NCBI GenBank assembly: GCA_903829855.1
Contig: CAIKRN010000230.1
Span: 1 to 14,319, forward strand
Source of the DNA: an uncultured Opitutia bacterium
GTDB taxonomy: Bacteria; Verrucomicrobiota; Verrucomicrobiia; Opitutales; UBA953
DNA: 14,319 nucleotides
Direction: 5' to 3'
Shown here one piece after another: positions 1 to 6,695 of the stretch. A program made the translations under genes and the position numbers. Numbering within the stretch: the stretch's first letter is position 1; every line of letters starts with the position of its first letter. The notes beneath the pieces were generated by a model. It had not been told where the DNA came from. It saw nothing but the letters and a program-made list of their open reading frames with translations, and made no database searches.

Positions 1-25
1 GCTGCGGGCGCGCGTCAGTTGACTT

Positions 26-53
26 GGGTAGGGCGGGTTGTCCCCAACCCGCC
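26..53 (+). repeat. REP-like hairpin, type A copy 1
   Basis: The foot GGGTAG (26-31) is followed directly by a perfect 9-bp stem, GGCGGGTTG (32-40) pairing with CAACCCGCC (45-53), around the loop TCCC. The flanks CTTGGG and CCGTTGACCCAGAG recur around copy 2. A GTAG foot next to a hairpin is the layout of REP elements mobilised by RAYT (Y1-type) transposases; calling this one RAYT-dependent is inference, since no transposase gene lies in the window. Confidence 0.75.
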
Positions 54-77
54 GTTGACCCAGAGAAGTAAAGACTA

Positions 78-104
78 GGGCAGCACGCGGTGCTGCCCCT
101 ACCC
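78..104 (-). repeat. REP-like hairpin, type B copy 1
   Basis: Read on the minus strand, the foot GGGTAG (104-99) precedes a stem of GGGCAGCA (78-85) against TGCTGCCC (91-98) with a 5-nt loop. The foot matches type A but the stem sequence differs, so these are members of one structural family. Confidence 0.7.
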
Positions 105-193
105 AGTGCGACGGAGTCACGCGGGGACAGGGTGAACGGCTGCGAAGCAAAGGCAGATGGGCACTACTGCGAAGCAGGCGGGCGTCTTGTCTT

Positions 194-221
194 GGGTAGG
201 GCGGGTTGTCCCCAACCCGCC
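194..221 (+). repeat. REP-like hairpin, type A copy 2
   Basis: Identical to the element at 26-53 in foot, stem and loop, and displaced by exactly 168 nt. The flanks are nearly identical: CTTGGG before, and CCGTTGGCCCAGAG after with one base changed. Confidence 0.75.
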
Positions 222-275
222 GTTGGCCCAGAGAGGATATTAAGTCGAAGGAGGTACGTGTGTCTGTCCGCGAAC

Positions 276-303
276 GGACGGCTGGGGACAGCCGTCCCTA
301 CCC
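276..303 (-). repeat. REP-like hairpin, type C copy 1
   Basis: On the minus strand the foot GGGTAG leads into the stem GGACGGCTG, loop TCCC and CAGCCGTCC. Foot, loop and stem length equal type A. The three differing stem positions are all compensated on the opposite arm, so base pairing is preserved. Confidence 0.75.
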
Positions 304-322
304 AAGACAGAAGTAAAGACTA

Positions 323-348
323 GGACAGCACGTGGTACTGTCCCTACC
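323..348 (-). repeat. REP-like hairpin, type B copy 2
   Basis: GGACAGCA (323-330) pairs with TACTGTCC (336-343), keeping one weaker wobble-type position, and is followed on the minus-strand reading by a GGTAGG foot. It is a variant of the element at 78-104. Confidence 0.65.
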
Positions 349-368
349 TGCTCAGAGCGAGAGGACAG

Positions 369-476
369 TAAGTCGAAGGAGGTACGCGTGTCTGTCCGCG
401 AACGGACGGCTGGGGACAGCCGTCCCTACCCAAGATAGAGGCAGGCACTAGGACAGCACGTGGTACTGTCCCTACC
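369..476 (+). repeat. Direct repeat block, copy 2
   Basis: Second copy of the block at 241-348. Both start with TAAGTCGAAGGAGGTACG and end at the CCTACC that closes the type B hairpin. The hairpins are unchanged while the linker between them has drifted. Confidence 0.85.
404..431 (-). repeat. REP-like hairpin, type C copy 2
   Basis: Exact copy of the hairpin at 276-303, displaced by 128 nt as part of a larger duplicated block. Confidence 0.75.
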
Positions 477-477
477 C
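451..477 (-). repeat. REP-like hairpin, type B copy 3
   Basis: Repeats the hairpin at 323-348 at a 128-nt offset, here with the complete CTACCC foot complement. It is followed by the second copy of the 45-nt sequence also found after the type B hairpin at 78-104. Confidence 0.7.
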
Positions 478-515
478 AGTGCGACGGAGTCACGCGGGGA
501 CAGGGTGAACGGCTG
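471..515 (+). repeat. 45-nt perfect repeat of 98-142
   Basis: The stretch from CCTACCCAGTGCGACG to GGGTGAACGGCTG is identical at 98-142 and 471-515. In this copy it continues into GTCCCC, creating a further hairpin: GGGGACAG (496-503) with CTGTCCCC (513-520). Positions 1-538 carry no convincing gene; the open frame across 90-323 is made of repeat sequence. Confidence 0.8.
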
Positions 516-538
516 TCCCCCATTTCCCGACAGCAACA

Positions 539-997
539 CTATCGGGCAATATCATTCCGACCCAACACGGTAATGCCATGGCGGGAGAGGACGGAGGCGG
601 CGAGTTCCTGCGCCTCGGTGCGCACGACGAGGCCATAGCGGCCGTTCGGTCGGAAGAGGAACGGGTACACGTAATGAATATTGATCTCAGCCTTAAGCAG
701 AACGCCGGTGACGTCCTTCAACTGTGCTTCGGACTGCAGCTCGATCGCGACGACGGGGACGTCATCATGCGCAAAATGGTGTTCATCGAGAATCTGTTCG
801 GCCCGCTCCGGGTAATCGACGACAATGCGGATGATGGTCGAGTCCGTGGTGTCCACGAGGCAAAGTGCCATGATATGCACATCGGCACCGGCCAGGGATT
901 CCACGAGCTCATTGAGTCGGCCGACCTTGTTTTCGACGAAGATGGAGAACTGCCGGACGGCGCCGAGGTCAGGTTCGTTGGTAATATCAGAGCCCAT
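539..997 (-). CDS. Tandem ACT-domain protein
   Basis: A 152-residue cytoplasmic protein made of two ACT modules and nothing else. The first spans about residues 16-80, with the typical ENKVGRLNELVESLAGADV start (a beta strand, then a helix after the N-K-x-G-R-L turn). The second spans about residues 82-148. ACT domains bind amino acids or similar small ligands and dimerise; the stand-alone tandem form resembles regulatory proteins often annotated as acetolactate-synthase-like ACT proteins. The ligand cannot be read from sequence. I chose the ATG at 997 because the 34 residues upstream in frame (back to 1099) are low-quality and would overlap the divergent receptor gene. No Shine-Dalgarno sequence is visible. 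The gene is divergent from the TonB receptor with 83 nt between starts, so shared regulation is possible. Family call firm, role unknown. Confidence 0.85.
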   Translation of the reverse strand: MGSDITNEPDLGAVRQFSIFVENKVGRLNELVESLAGADVHIMALCLVDTTDSTIIRIVVDYPERAEQILDEHHFAHDDVPVVAIELQSEAQLKDVTGVLLKAEINIHYVYPFLFRPNGRYGLVVRTEAQELAASVLSRHGITVLGRNDIAR

Positions 998-1034
998 CGG
1001 AAATACATGATGACAATCCCGCCGACTTTCTCCA

Positions 1035-1080
1035 GCCCCTTTTAGGTTGAACGTCCGAAAGGGGCCGGGATTGTGCCCGG
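1035..1080. promoter_or_regulatory. Paired dyads in the ACT/TonB divergent region
   Basis: GCCCCTTTT (1035-1043) pairs with GAAAGGGGC (1057-1065), leaving a 13-nt loop. Directly after it, CCGGG (1066-1070) pairs with CCCGG (1076-1080). The second arm ends at the base before the GTG start of the receptor. The first dyad could be an operator for both divergent genes or an RNA hairpin; the second could mask the GTG. No recognisable cobalamin riboswitch core is present. Base pairing is seen, function is inferred. Confidence 0.4.
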
Positions 1081-2952
1081 GTGATCTCTTTATTGGCACT
1101 CATCCTCGCCCAGGCGCCCACGCGGCTCCCGGAGACCGTGGTGGTGGAAACTCGACAGGCGGCCCCACTGGCGGACGCCTCCCCTTCCGTGTCCCAGGTC
1201 GACGTCGCCGCGGCGAGTGAAGCGGGTGTAACGACGTTAACCGGACTGCTCGGCTCCGTCCCCGGAGTCTATGCCACGGAGCAATCCGGCGAAGGCTCCG
1301 TCGGCTCTCTTTTCCTCCGCGGCACCAATTCGTCACAGACGGCCGTCCTGTTGGACGGTCGGCGCCTCCCCCAGGGCTTTTCCAATAGTTACGAAATCGG
1401 GCGCTATCGCATCTTCGGCCTCTCCTCGGTGGAAATCATGCGCGGACCTTCCTCGACGCTTTACGGAGCGAACGCCTTAGGTGGCGTCGTCGACCTGCGA
1501 CTGCCCGATCCGCTCACTGACAAAATGGGCGGCACGCTGAATCTCGAGGCGGGTTCGTTTGGTCGCGCCTCCCTCGGGTTCAGCTACCTGACGAATAACG
1601 CCGAAGGGAAGAATCCCGCAACCCAGGGGACCGCTTTCACCTTTACCTCATCGCACGACGATGGGTGGCGCACGAACGGGGCACGCGATGCCGGGACCGG
1701 CCTATTGAAAAGCGAATGGCGCCTCTCACCCCATCTCGTCTTCGATGTGATTGCCTCGGTTGACTTAGGGAACGCCGGTCTGCCCGGCCAGTCCACGACG
1801 AGCAATCCGGCCAATGGCGACCCGAACGACTGGGAGAAAGATCGCGGCTGGATGCTCTCACCTGGATTACGATATAATGATGACACCTTGAGCGCGGCGG
1901 CCTTCTGGTCGCACGGTGGCTCAACCGTGACGAGCCGGCTGGACGGCGTGGACAGCTTTGCCACACCCTACCTCTATTATCAGAAATTCAACCTCAACCG
2001 CGATGAGCTCACCGCGTTTGCCGACTGGAAAGTGAAGCCCACCCTGACGCTCGGCCTCGGTTTGAGTTATGAAAATTCACGCTACGACCAACAAGCACTC
2101 GCCGCTGGCTCCACCAACTGGAAGGACACCATGGAAAGCTTCGGTATTTGGACGCGTGCCGACTGGAAGGTAACTTCCGTAGATCGCCTCCGTCTTTCGG
2201 TGCGTCGGGACAGCTTCTCGGATTTTGAAGGTAAGACCACGGGGGAAATTTCCTACGCCCGTACGCTCAGCAAAGAACTGACCCTGCACGCGAAAGCCGC
2301 GACGGCTTACCGGGCACCAGCCGCCAACGACCTCGCCTATGGCACCTCGGGTGGACTGGCACTGCGCCCCGAAGCGAACACAGGTTATGAGATCGGGCTA
2401 CGCCACGAGGACGCGGTACCTAACGCCCTTGGCTGGACGCTAGTCGCGTTCCAAAATAACCTGACCGACTTGATTGATTACAATCCGGTCGATTGGAAGA
2501 CCTTCAACATCGCCAAGGCCCGCACGCAAGGCATCGAGCTCGGCGCCTCAGCCCGCCCAGCCAAGGGACTACGCGTCTTTGGGGCCGCCACCTATCTCGA
2601 AAGCAAAGCCCTAACCGATTACGCCGGGATGGTGACCGCCGGAGAGTCGCTCCTACGTCGTCCGCATCTCGTGCTTTCGCTAGGGACCGAAATTATCCCA
2701 AACGAAACCTGGACCTTCGGGGCGGCGGTGAATGTCCAGCGAGGCCGGGTGGACTATGACTGGAATACCAGCTCGCGCGTCGACCTGCCCACCGCCACCT
2801 TCTGCCGAATCTGGGTACGCTATGCCTGGAATGACCAGACCGAGATTTCCCTGCGCGTGGAGAACCTCTTCGGGGAGACCGCCCCGCCGGCCGCCCTCGG
2901 CTATGGTGCCCAGCCACGTTCCGCCTACGTGGGACTGACGCGCAAATTCTGA
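1081..2952 (+). CDS. TonB-dependent outer-membrane receptor, BtuB-like
   Basis: A 623-residue outer-membrane transporter. A short hydrophobic leader (residues 1-12) is followed by a TonB-box-like ETVVVET (18-24). The plug domain spans about 36-141 and includes FLRGTNSSQTAVLLDGRRLP and the hallmark RGPSSTLYGANALGGVV (121-137). A beta-barrel continues from about residue 150 to the C-terminal aromatic residue in GLTRKF. Late barrel features (NIAKARTQGIELG, LLRRPHLVLSLG, RVENLFGE) resemble vitamin B12 or siderophore receptors such as BtuB, so a cobalamin-like or metal-chelate ligand is plausible but unproven. The length is near the BtuB norm. The start is a GTG; an in-frame stop lies at 1048-1050 and no ATG, GTG or TTG lies between. 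The leader has no basic n-region when started at GTG, which is odd. It is divergent from the ACT gene. Confidence 0.93.
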   Translation: MISLLALILAQAPTRLPETVVVETRQAAPLADASPSVSQVDVAAASEAGVTTLTGLLGSVPGVYATEQSGEGSVGSLFLRGTNSSQTAVLLDGRRLPQGFSNSYEIGRYRIFGLSSVEIMRGPSSTLYGANALGGVVDLRLPDPLTDKMGGTLNLEAGSFGRASLGFSYLTNNAEGKNPATQGTAFTFTSSHDDGWRTNGARDAGTGLLKSEWRLSPHLVFDVIASVDLGNAGLPGQSTTSNPANGDPNDWEKDRGWMLSPGLRYNDDTLSAAAFWSHGGSTVTSRLDGVDSFATPYLYYQKFNLNRDELTAFADWKVKPTLTLGLGLSYENSRYDQQALAAGSTNWKDTMESFGIWTRADWKVTSVDRLRLSVRRDSFSDFEGKTTGEISYARTLSKELTLHAKAATAYRAPAANDLAYGTSGGLALRPEANTGYEIGLRHEDAVPNALGWTLVAFQNNLTDLIDYNPVDWKTFNIAKARTQGIELGASARPAKGLRVFGAATYLESKALTDYAGMVTAGESLLRRPHLVLSLGTEIIPNETWTFGAAVNVQRGRVDYDWNTSSRVDLPTATFCRIWVRYAWNDQTEISLRVENLFGETAPPAALGYGAQPRSAYVGLTRKF

Positions 2953-3163
2953 AGAATTTGTAGGGGTCGGCTGGGCTGGTGAACGGCTGCGAAACAGGCG
3001 CGAAGCGGGCGCAAGGGGGACTGCTGGCATGCTGAGAAGCAATCCGCCGCAGGGCGGACAAAGGGAGGGCGCGGCGAAGCCACGCCCCACCCCTCGGCCA
3101 CCCTGCGGCGGCCATCCTTGATTGCATCTCCGGCCGAGATGGGCAAAGTCCCTATCCCTTCGC
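2953..3163. repeat. Spacer with hairpins and a fragment of the 5' repeat family
   Basis: This 211-nt gap has no supportable gene. GGTGAACGGCTGCGAA (2978-2993) is identical to 131-146 in the repeat array, and the following CAGGCG-rich text also resembles 171-184. Hairpins include TCCGCC (3043-3048) with GGCGGA (3053-3058), and a longer imperfect stem around GGGCGCGGC-GAA-GCCACGCCC near 3068-3088. No U-tract terminator for the receptor gene is evident. Confidence 0.5.
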
Positions 3164-3616
3164 ATGAGCAGGTACTACTTCGCCTACGGCTCCAATCTGG
3201 ACTCAACCCAGATGGAGCGCCGTTGCCCCGGCTCACAATACCGCAGCAAGGCCTTCCTGCCCAAGCATCGCCTCGCTTTCACGCACCCGAGCACCACCTG
3301 GGGCGGCGGCGCGGCGGACATCGTAGAAGACACAGACTCACCGGGCGTCTGGGGCGCGGTCTATGAAATGACTGCTTCCGATTGGACCCGCATGGATGAC
3401 GCGGAAGGCACCCCCTACAAGCGGATCAAGTTGACCGTGCTCGAAGCCGGGCTCGAAGACTGCCCGCTGGATTGCCAGGCCTATAAAGTCGTAGATCCCA
3501 CGGGTCCGCACCTGCCCTCGAAGCTCTACCACGAGAAAATCTTACGTGGTGCGCTCGCGCGTGGCCTGCCCGCTGGCTGGATTGCCTGGATTCGCGGGCT
3601 CTCGACCAAGAGCTGA
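3164..3616 (+). CDS. Gamma-glutamylcyclotransferase-like (GGCT/AIG2 fold) protein
   Basis: A 150-residue cytoplasmic protein of the gamma-glutamylcyclotransferase/AIG2 superfamily. The signature YFAYGSNLD (residues 5-13) forms the substrate-binding loop. Glu81 in MDDAEGTPYKR sits where the family has its catalytic glutamate, followed by the usual Tyr-Lys-Arg. Members release 5-oxoproline from gamma-glutamyl peptides or cleave related amide-linked adducts, and the exact substrate varies by subfamily. I chose the ATG at 3164 because family homology begins right after it; an in-frame TTG at 3122 would add 14 residues of no recognisable character. No Shine-Dalgarno sequence precedes it. The stop lies one base from the next start, so the gene is probably translated together with tag. 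Family call firm, substrate unknown. Confidence 0.88.
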   Translation: MSRYYFAYGSNLDSTQMERRCPGSQYRSKAFLPKHRLAFTHPSTTWGGGAADIVEDTDSPGVWGAVYEMTASDWTRMDDAEGTPYKRIKLTVLEAGLEDCPLDCQAYKVVDPTGPHLPSKLYHEKILRGALARGLPAGWIAWIRGLSTKS

Positions 3617-3617
3617 C

Positions 3618-4241
3618 GTGGCCAAGCCGAAGGCTCGCTGTTTTTGGTGCGGCGACGATCCGCTTTACATCGCCTATCATGATGACGAATGGGGCGTGCC
3701 CGTGCACGATGACCGACTCCTCTTTGAGCAACTGATACTCGAAGGCGCCCAAGCGGGACTCTCCTGGATTACCGTCCTGAAGAAGCGAGAACACTACCGG
3801 CAAGCCTTCGCGAACTTCGACGTCCGGAAGGTCGCGAAATATGATGACCGAAAAGTCGACTTAATGATGCAGAATGCCGGACTGATTCGCCATCGTGGAA
3901 AACTCGCATCCGCCGCACTCAATGCGCAGGCATTTATGGTCCTGCAGAAAGAGTACGGCAGTTTTGCGAAATGGCTCTGGTCGCATGTCGACGGCCAGCC
4001 GCTCGTACGTCGTTCCCGCCAGCCCGCGGCCACTTCGCCCCTGGCCGAAAAGATTTCCAAGGAACTTAAAAAGCGCGGGATGAAATTTGTCGGCCCGACA
4101 ATTATCCAAGCCACCCTGCAGGCCGTCGGCGTACTCGACGAACACCTGCCGGGGTGCTGGAAGGCGAAGGCACAAAGAGGAAGTGAGGCCCGGAGGATCA
4201 GTGGGCCAGAGAAAGCCAGCAACCAGCGGGGAGGCAATTAA
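3618..4241 (+). CDS. tag: DNA-3-methyladenine glycosylase I
   Basis: A 207-residue base-excision-repair enzyme that removes 3-methyladenine from alkylated DNA. All four zinc ligands known from E. coli Tag align: Cys8 (CFWC), His21 (YHDDEWG), His176 and Cys180 (DEHLPGC). The active-site glutamate and tryptophan are Glu42 and Trp50 in LEGAQAGLSWITVLKKRE, and IRHRGK and LKKRGMKFVGPTII are further family blocks. The GTG at 3618 is taken as the start: it lies one base after the upstream stop and places the zinc-ligand cysteine at position 8, close to position 4 in E. coli. The frame is open further upstream, to 3546, but that part overlaps the cyclotransferase gene. About 27 charged, non-conserved residues follow the last zinc ligand. 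Convergent with the metalloprotease gene downstream. Confidence 0.95.
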   Translation: MAKPKARCFWCGDDPLYIAYHDDEWGVPVHDDRLLFEQLILEGAQAGLSWITVLKKREHYRQAFANFDVRKVAKYDDRKVDLMMQNAGLIRHRGKLASAALNAQAFMVLQKEYGSFAKWLWSHVDGQPLVRRSRQPAATSPLAEKISKELKKRGMKFVGPTIIQATLQAVGVLDEHLPGCWKAKAQRGSEARRISGPEKASNQRGGN

Positions 4242-4264
4242 GCGACCGCTTGTTGGCCTTTGGC

Positions 4265-4290
4265 TGGTCGGCGTCCCTAACCGCCAACCA
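4265..4290. terminator. Possible bidirectional terminator between convergent genes
   Basis: TGGTCGGCG (4265-4273) pairs with CGCCAACCA (4282-4290) with one C-A mismatch and an 8-nt loop. It lies in the 78-nt gap between the tag and metalloprotease stop codons, where a shared terminator is expected. There is no clear U-tract on either side, so this is tentative. Confidence 0.35.
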
Positions 4291-4319
4291 CTATCCGCTG
4301 AAACCTTGCCCGCGGCGGC

Positions 4320-6695
4320 CTACTTAGCGGGCGGCGTGAAGCCATTCACGGTCACGGCGAGTTTCTCAGCGATCGGCGTGATGGCACGCTTATCCAGGAC
4401 TTTGCCGCCGCAGACGACAGCGAAGTTGCGGGGCTGACTGGCCTCGGGGATGTTGACGTGGAACTTGTTCATGCAAGCCGGATCAAGGCGACGGCCCTCC
4501 AGGCGGAACCGGAGGAGGCCGGCCTTCGTTTCGACCACCAGCTGGCAATCATCGGGCTTTAACTGCGCCGAGTCGTCCGCGTAGCAGTAACCGAAGGCGC
4601 CGTGCAGGGCTGGGTAGACATAGCTCTGCAGCTGCTGGGATGGGTCGTAATACCCGACGAGCGTCACGACCGGAACGCCGAACTGCACCGGCTTACGTTC
4701 ATGGGAATTGCCGGCACCGGGGCCATCCTTCCATCGTTTTCCGTCTGAAAAGAAGGTCTTCTCGAAACCCCGGGAGACCTTCACCTGCGCTCCGTTCATT
4801 AGTAACACCGAGTCATAACCAGCACTGTGCGCGACCGACACCACGCGACCTTGATTGGCGGAAGAGGCGCGCGGCAGCGGAATCTCTTTGGTCCAGTTTC
4901 CGTCGCCCATCGCAACCACGACACGGTCATTCTCCGCAAGAAGCTTGGCGAGACTCTCTTCGCTCAGACCCTTAATCGGCGCGACAACTTCATGAATCGT
5001 CTCGATGCGATAGGCGTGAGACTCCATGCGCGACGCCTTCTCGTTCCATTTCATAAACCCGGTGGGCGAGCGCGCATCGAAGACCGCCTTGCCTTCGAGG
5101 AACTCCTGGATGATTGCCGACGTATTGGGCGTATAGAGTGTGAAACGATTGAAAGCAGAGAACGGGCTGCCGCCCGCCATCGCATCGAAGCCGAAGGTAC
5201 GACCATCGAAAGGCGCCTGCGACTTACCTTCGAGCGTCGCATCCTTGCCCGTGCGGACCGGTGAGAAGTTCGGGATGAAGCGATTCTTGTCGGCGTCCCA
5301 ACCCCAAGTGGAGTTGATTTGATCGGCGCTGCGGTGCACTGAGCCCCTGAAGCCGTCGACATAATGGCCGAGGCCGTAGTTATGACCGACCTCATGGCTG
5401 AACTCGTTGCCGAGCGAATCGTCCAACGTCACCATACCGTTGCCGCCCGAACCGCCGTGAACCTGCACGCCGTTGGAATATACCCCGCGGCTGTTGTGGG
5501 CCGCAAGCTGGGCCACTAGGTAAGGGTGACTCTTCTCACCCTGGCCGGCGGTACTGTGAAAACCGTAATTGGCATTATCGATGCCGTGCGAGATCAGCTC
5601 TTTGCCAATGTGCTGGCGCATCGCGCCCTCGTGCCATCCGCCCTTACTCGGATCGACTTCCTTCAGAAGCACCCCCGTGGGCAGCATCACTTCCGGCAAG
5701 GACAGGGGAGCGTATTGGGTCACAATGAAGCGACTGACCGGCGCCGTCTGGAAGTATTCCCGATGCGCTTCGGGATCCTTGGCGAACCCGAAGGCGCCGC
5801 GGGGCGTCGTCAGGAAACCCAAGTCGATTGTATGAATGAGTAATTGCGTCGGTGCGCCGACCTCGACGGGAGTAAGCTCACCAACGGAGGTGCCTTGCTG
5901 AAAGCGTAGGCTCAGGCCGGGCTGAATCCACTCTGCTGGCAGCACGACGCTCCAAGCGTCAGACGCATAACGGAGGGCGTTGTTATCCAGTTCGCCCTCG
6001 CGAAACCACTGACCGTTGGCGCACTTAAACAGCATGCTCTGGCCGCGACTGAGGCTCACTTGCCGGGCGCCGTAATGGATTGCGGAAGCATAGCCGGCGT
6101 TGGCATTCACGCGCACGACCTTGCCGTCGAAGCCCTTGCCCGAGGGAAAATAGATATCGCGCACCCACTGGCCATCGGCCGTCTCGACCTGGACGACGGG
6201 GAATCGCCGCAGCCACGCTTGCAGGCCGGCGCCACTGGCTTCGCCGAGTTTTTGGATATCTGCCGCGCCCGCGACCGTGCCGGTCGAACCATTCTTCACC
6301 GAGAAATCCATGCCGGCGTCTGGCGTGCCTTCCACGAAGTACGCAGTCTTCGGCAGCAGCTTCGGCGGATTCAAGGGCAACGTCCCCAGCACCTTACCCT
6401 GGGCCGCCAGCACCGTGACCGTCATCGGCGCGGCCTCCGCACGTAGCGGCCGCACCATCAGCAAGGCCTTGCGCAAGCCGATCAGGTGAGGCTGGCGATC
6501 CCCTTCACGCACGTGGGCCGGGATGACCTGGCTTTGAGCGAAGAGCACCTGAGCCGACAGGGCACCCTTAAGGTCGTTGGTCGGCGTGGTCGCATTGAAG
6601 ACCAACGAACCCTCCGTGGCAGGCGACACGGCGGCGACCCCCTGAAAAAAGCCGGCACAAACCAAGACGACCAACGGGAGAAAATGACGGCTCAT
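4320..6695 (-). CDS. Secreted M66 (StcE/TagA-type) zinc metalloprotease
   Basis: A 791-residue exported protease of the StcE/dictomallein family (M66), whose known members cut mucin-type O-glycosylated proteins. The zinc site is HEVGHNYGLGH (434-444): His434, His438 and His444 bind zinc and Glu435 is catalytic. The downstream blocks YVDGFRGSVHRSAD and NSTWGWD match StcE closely. An N-terminal signal peptide (about 1-22, ending VAA) targets it to the envelope or outside. Two related beta-rich segments flank the catalytic core, about 174-234 and 598-656, sharing DG-W, GYxS and G-V-SRG patterns; they match the StcE beta-sandwich idea. Four cysteines (704, 717, 741, 762) near the C-terminus could form disulfides. 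The ATG at 6695 is chosen for the signal peptide; a GGAGG lies 15 nt upstream, slightly far. The open frame extends to 6869 without signal-like sequence. Divergent from the DUF6797 gene. Confidence 0.93.
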   Translation of the reverse strand: MSRHFLPLVVLVCAGFFQGVAAVSPATEGSLVFNATTPTNDLKGALSAQVLFAQSQVIPAHVREGDRQPHLIGLRKALLMVRPLRAEAAPMTVTVLAAQGKVLGTLPLNPPKLLPKTAYFVEGTPDAGMDFSVKNGSTGTVAGAADIQKLGEASGAGLQAWLRRFPVVQVETADGQWVRDIYFPSGKGFDGKVVRVNANAGYASAIHYGARQVSLSRGQSMLFKCANGQWFREGELDNNALRYASDAWSVVLPAEWIQPGLSLRFQQGTSVGELTPVEVGAPTQLLIHTIDLGFLTTPRGAFGFAKDPEAHREYFQTAPVSRFIVTQYAPLSLPEVMLPTGVLLKEVDPSKGGWHEGAMRQHIGKELISHGIDNANYGFHSTAGQGEKSHPYLVAQLAAHNSRGVYSNGVQVHGGSGGNGMVTLDDSLGNEFSHEVGHNYGLGHYVDGFRGSVHRSADQINSTWGWDADKNRFIPNFSPVRTGKDATLEGKSQAPFDGRTFGFDAMAGGSPFSAFNRFTLYTPNTSAIIQEFLEGKAVFDARSPTGFMKWNEKASRMESHAYRIETIHEVVAPIKGLSEESLAKLLAENDRVVVAMGDGNWTKEIPLPRASSANQGRVVSVAHSAGYDSVLLMNGAQVKVSRGFEKTFFSDGKRWKDGPGAGNSHERKPVQFGVPVVTLVGYYDPSQQLQSYVYPALHGAFGYCYADDSAQLKPDDCQLVVETKAGLLRFRLEGRRLDPACMNKFHVNIPEASQPRNFAVVCGGKVLDKRAITPIAEKLAVTVNGFTPPAK

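Larger units (their letters stand above)
241..348 (+). repeat. Direct repeat block, copy 1 (108 nt, period 128)
   Basis: This 108-nt block contains one type C and one type B hairpin. It recurs at 369-476 at a constant 128-nt offset, so there are no insertions or deletions between the copies. Differences are a few substitutions, mostly in the spacer between the two hairpins. This indicates local duplication of a composite two-hairpin unit. Confidence 0.85.

Noticed and set aside
90..323. Open frame of 77 codons in the repeat array
   Set aside because: It is built from hairpin repeats, has no recognisable domain, and its text recurs in non-coding copies.
26..520. CRISPR array
   Set aside because: Repeats are irregularly spaced, differ in sequence and orientation, and each is a self-complementary hairpin; there are no uniform spacers or cas genes.
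578..1045. Plus-strand open frame opposite the ACT gene
   Set aside because: It is the antisense shadow of the ACT coding sequence; the minus-strand frame has clear family motifs and this one has none.
998..1080. Cobalamin riboswitch upstream of the BtuB-like receptor
   Set aside because: The gap is too short, and the conserved B12-box sequence is not present.
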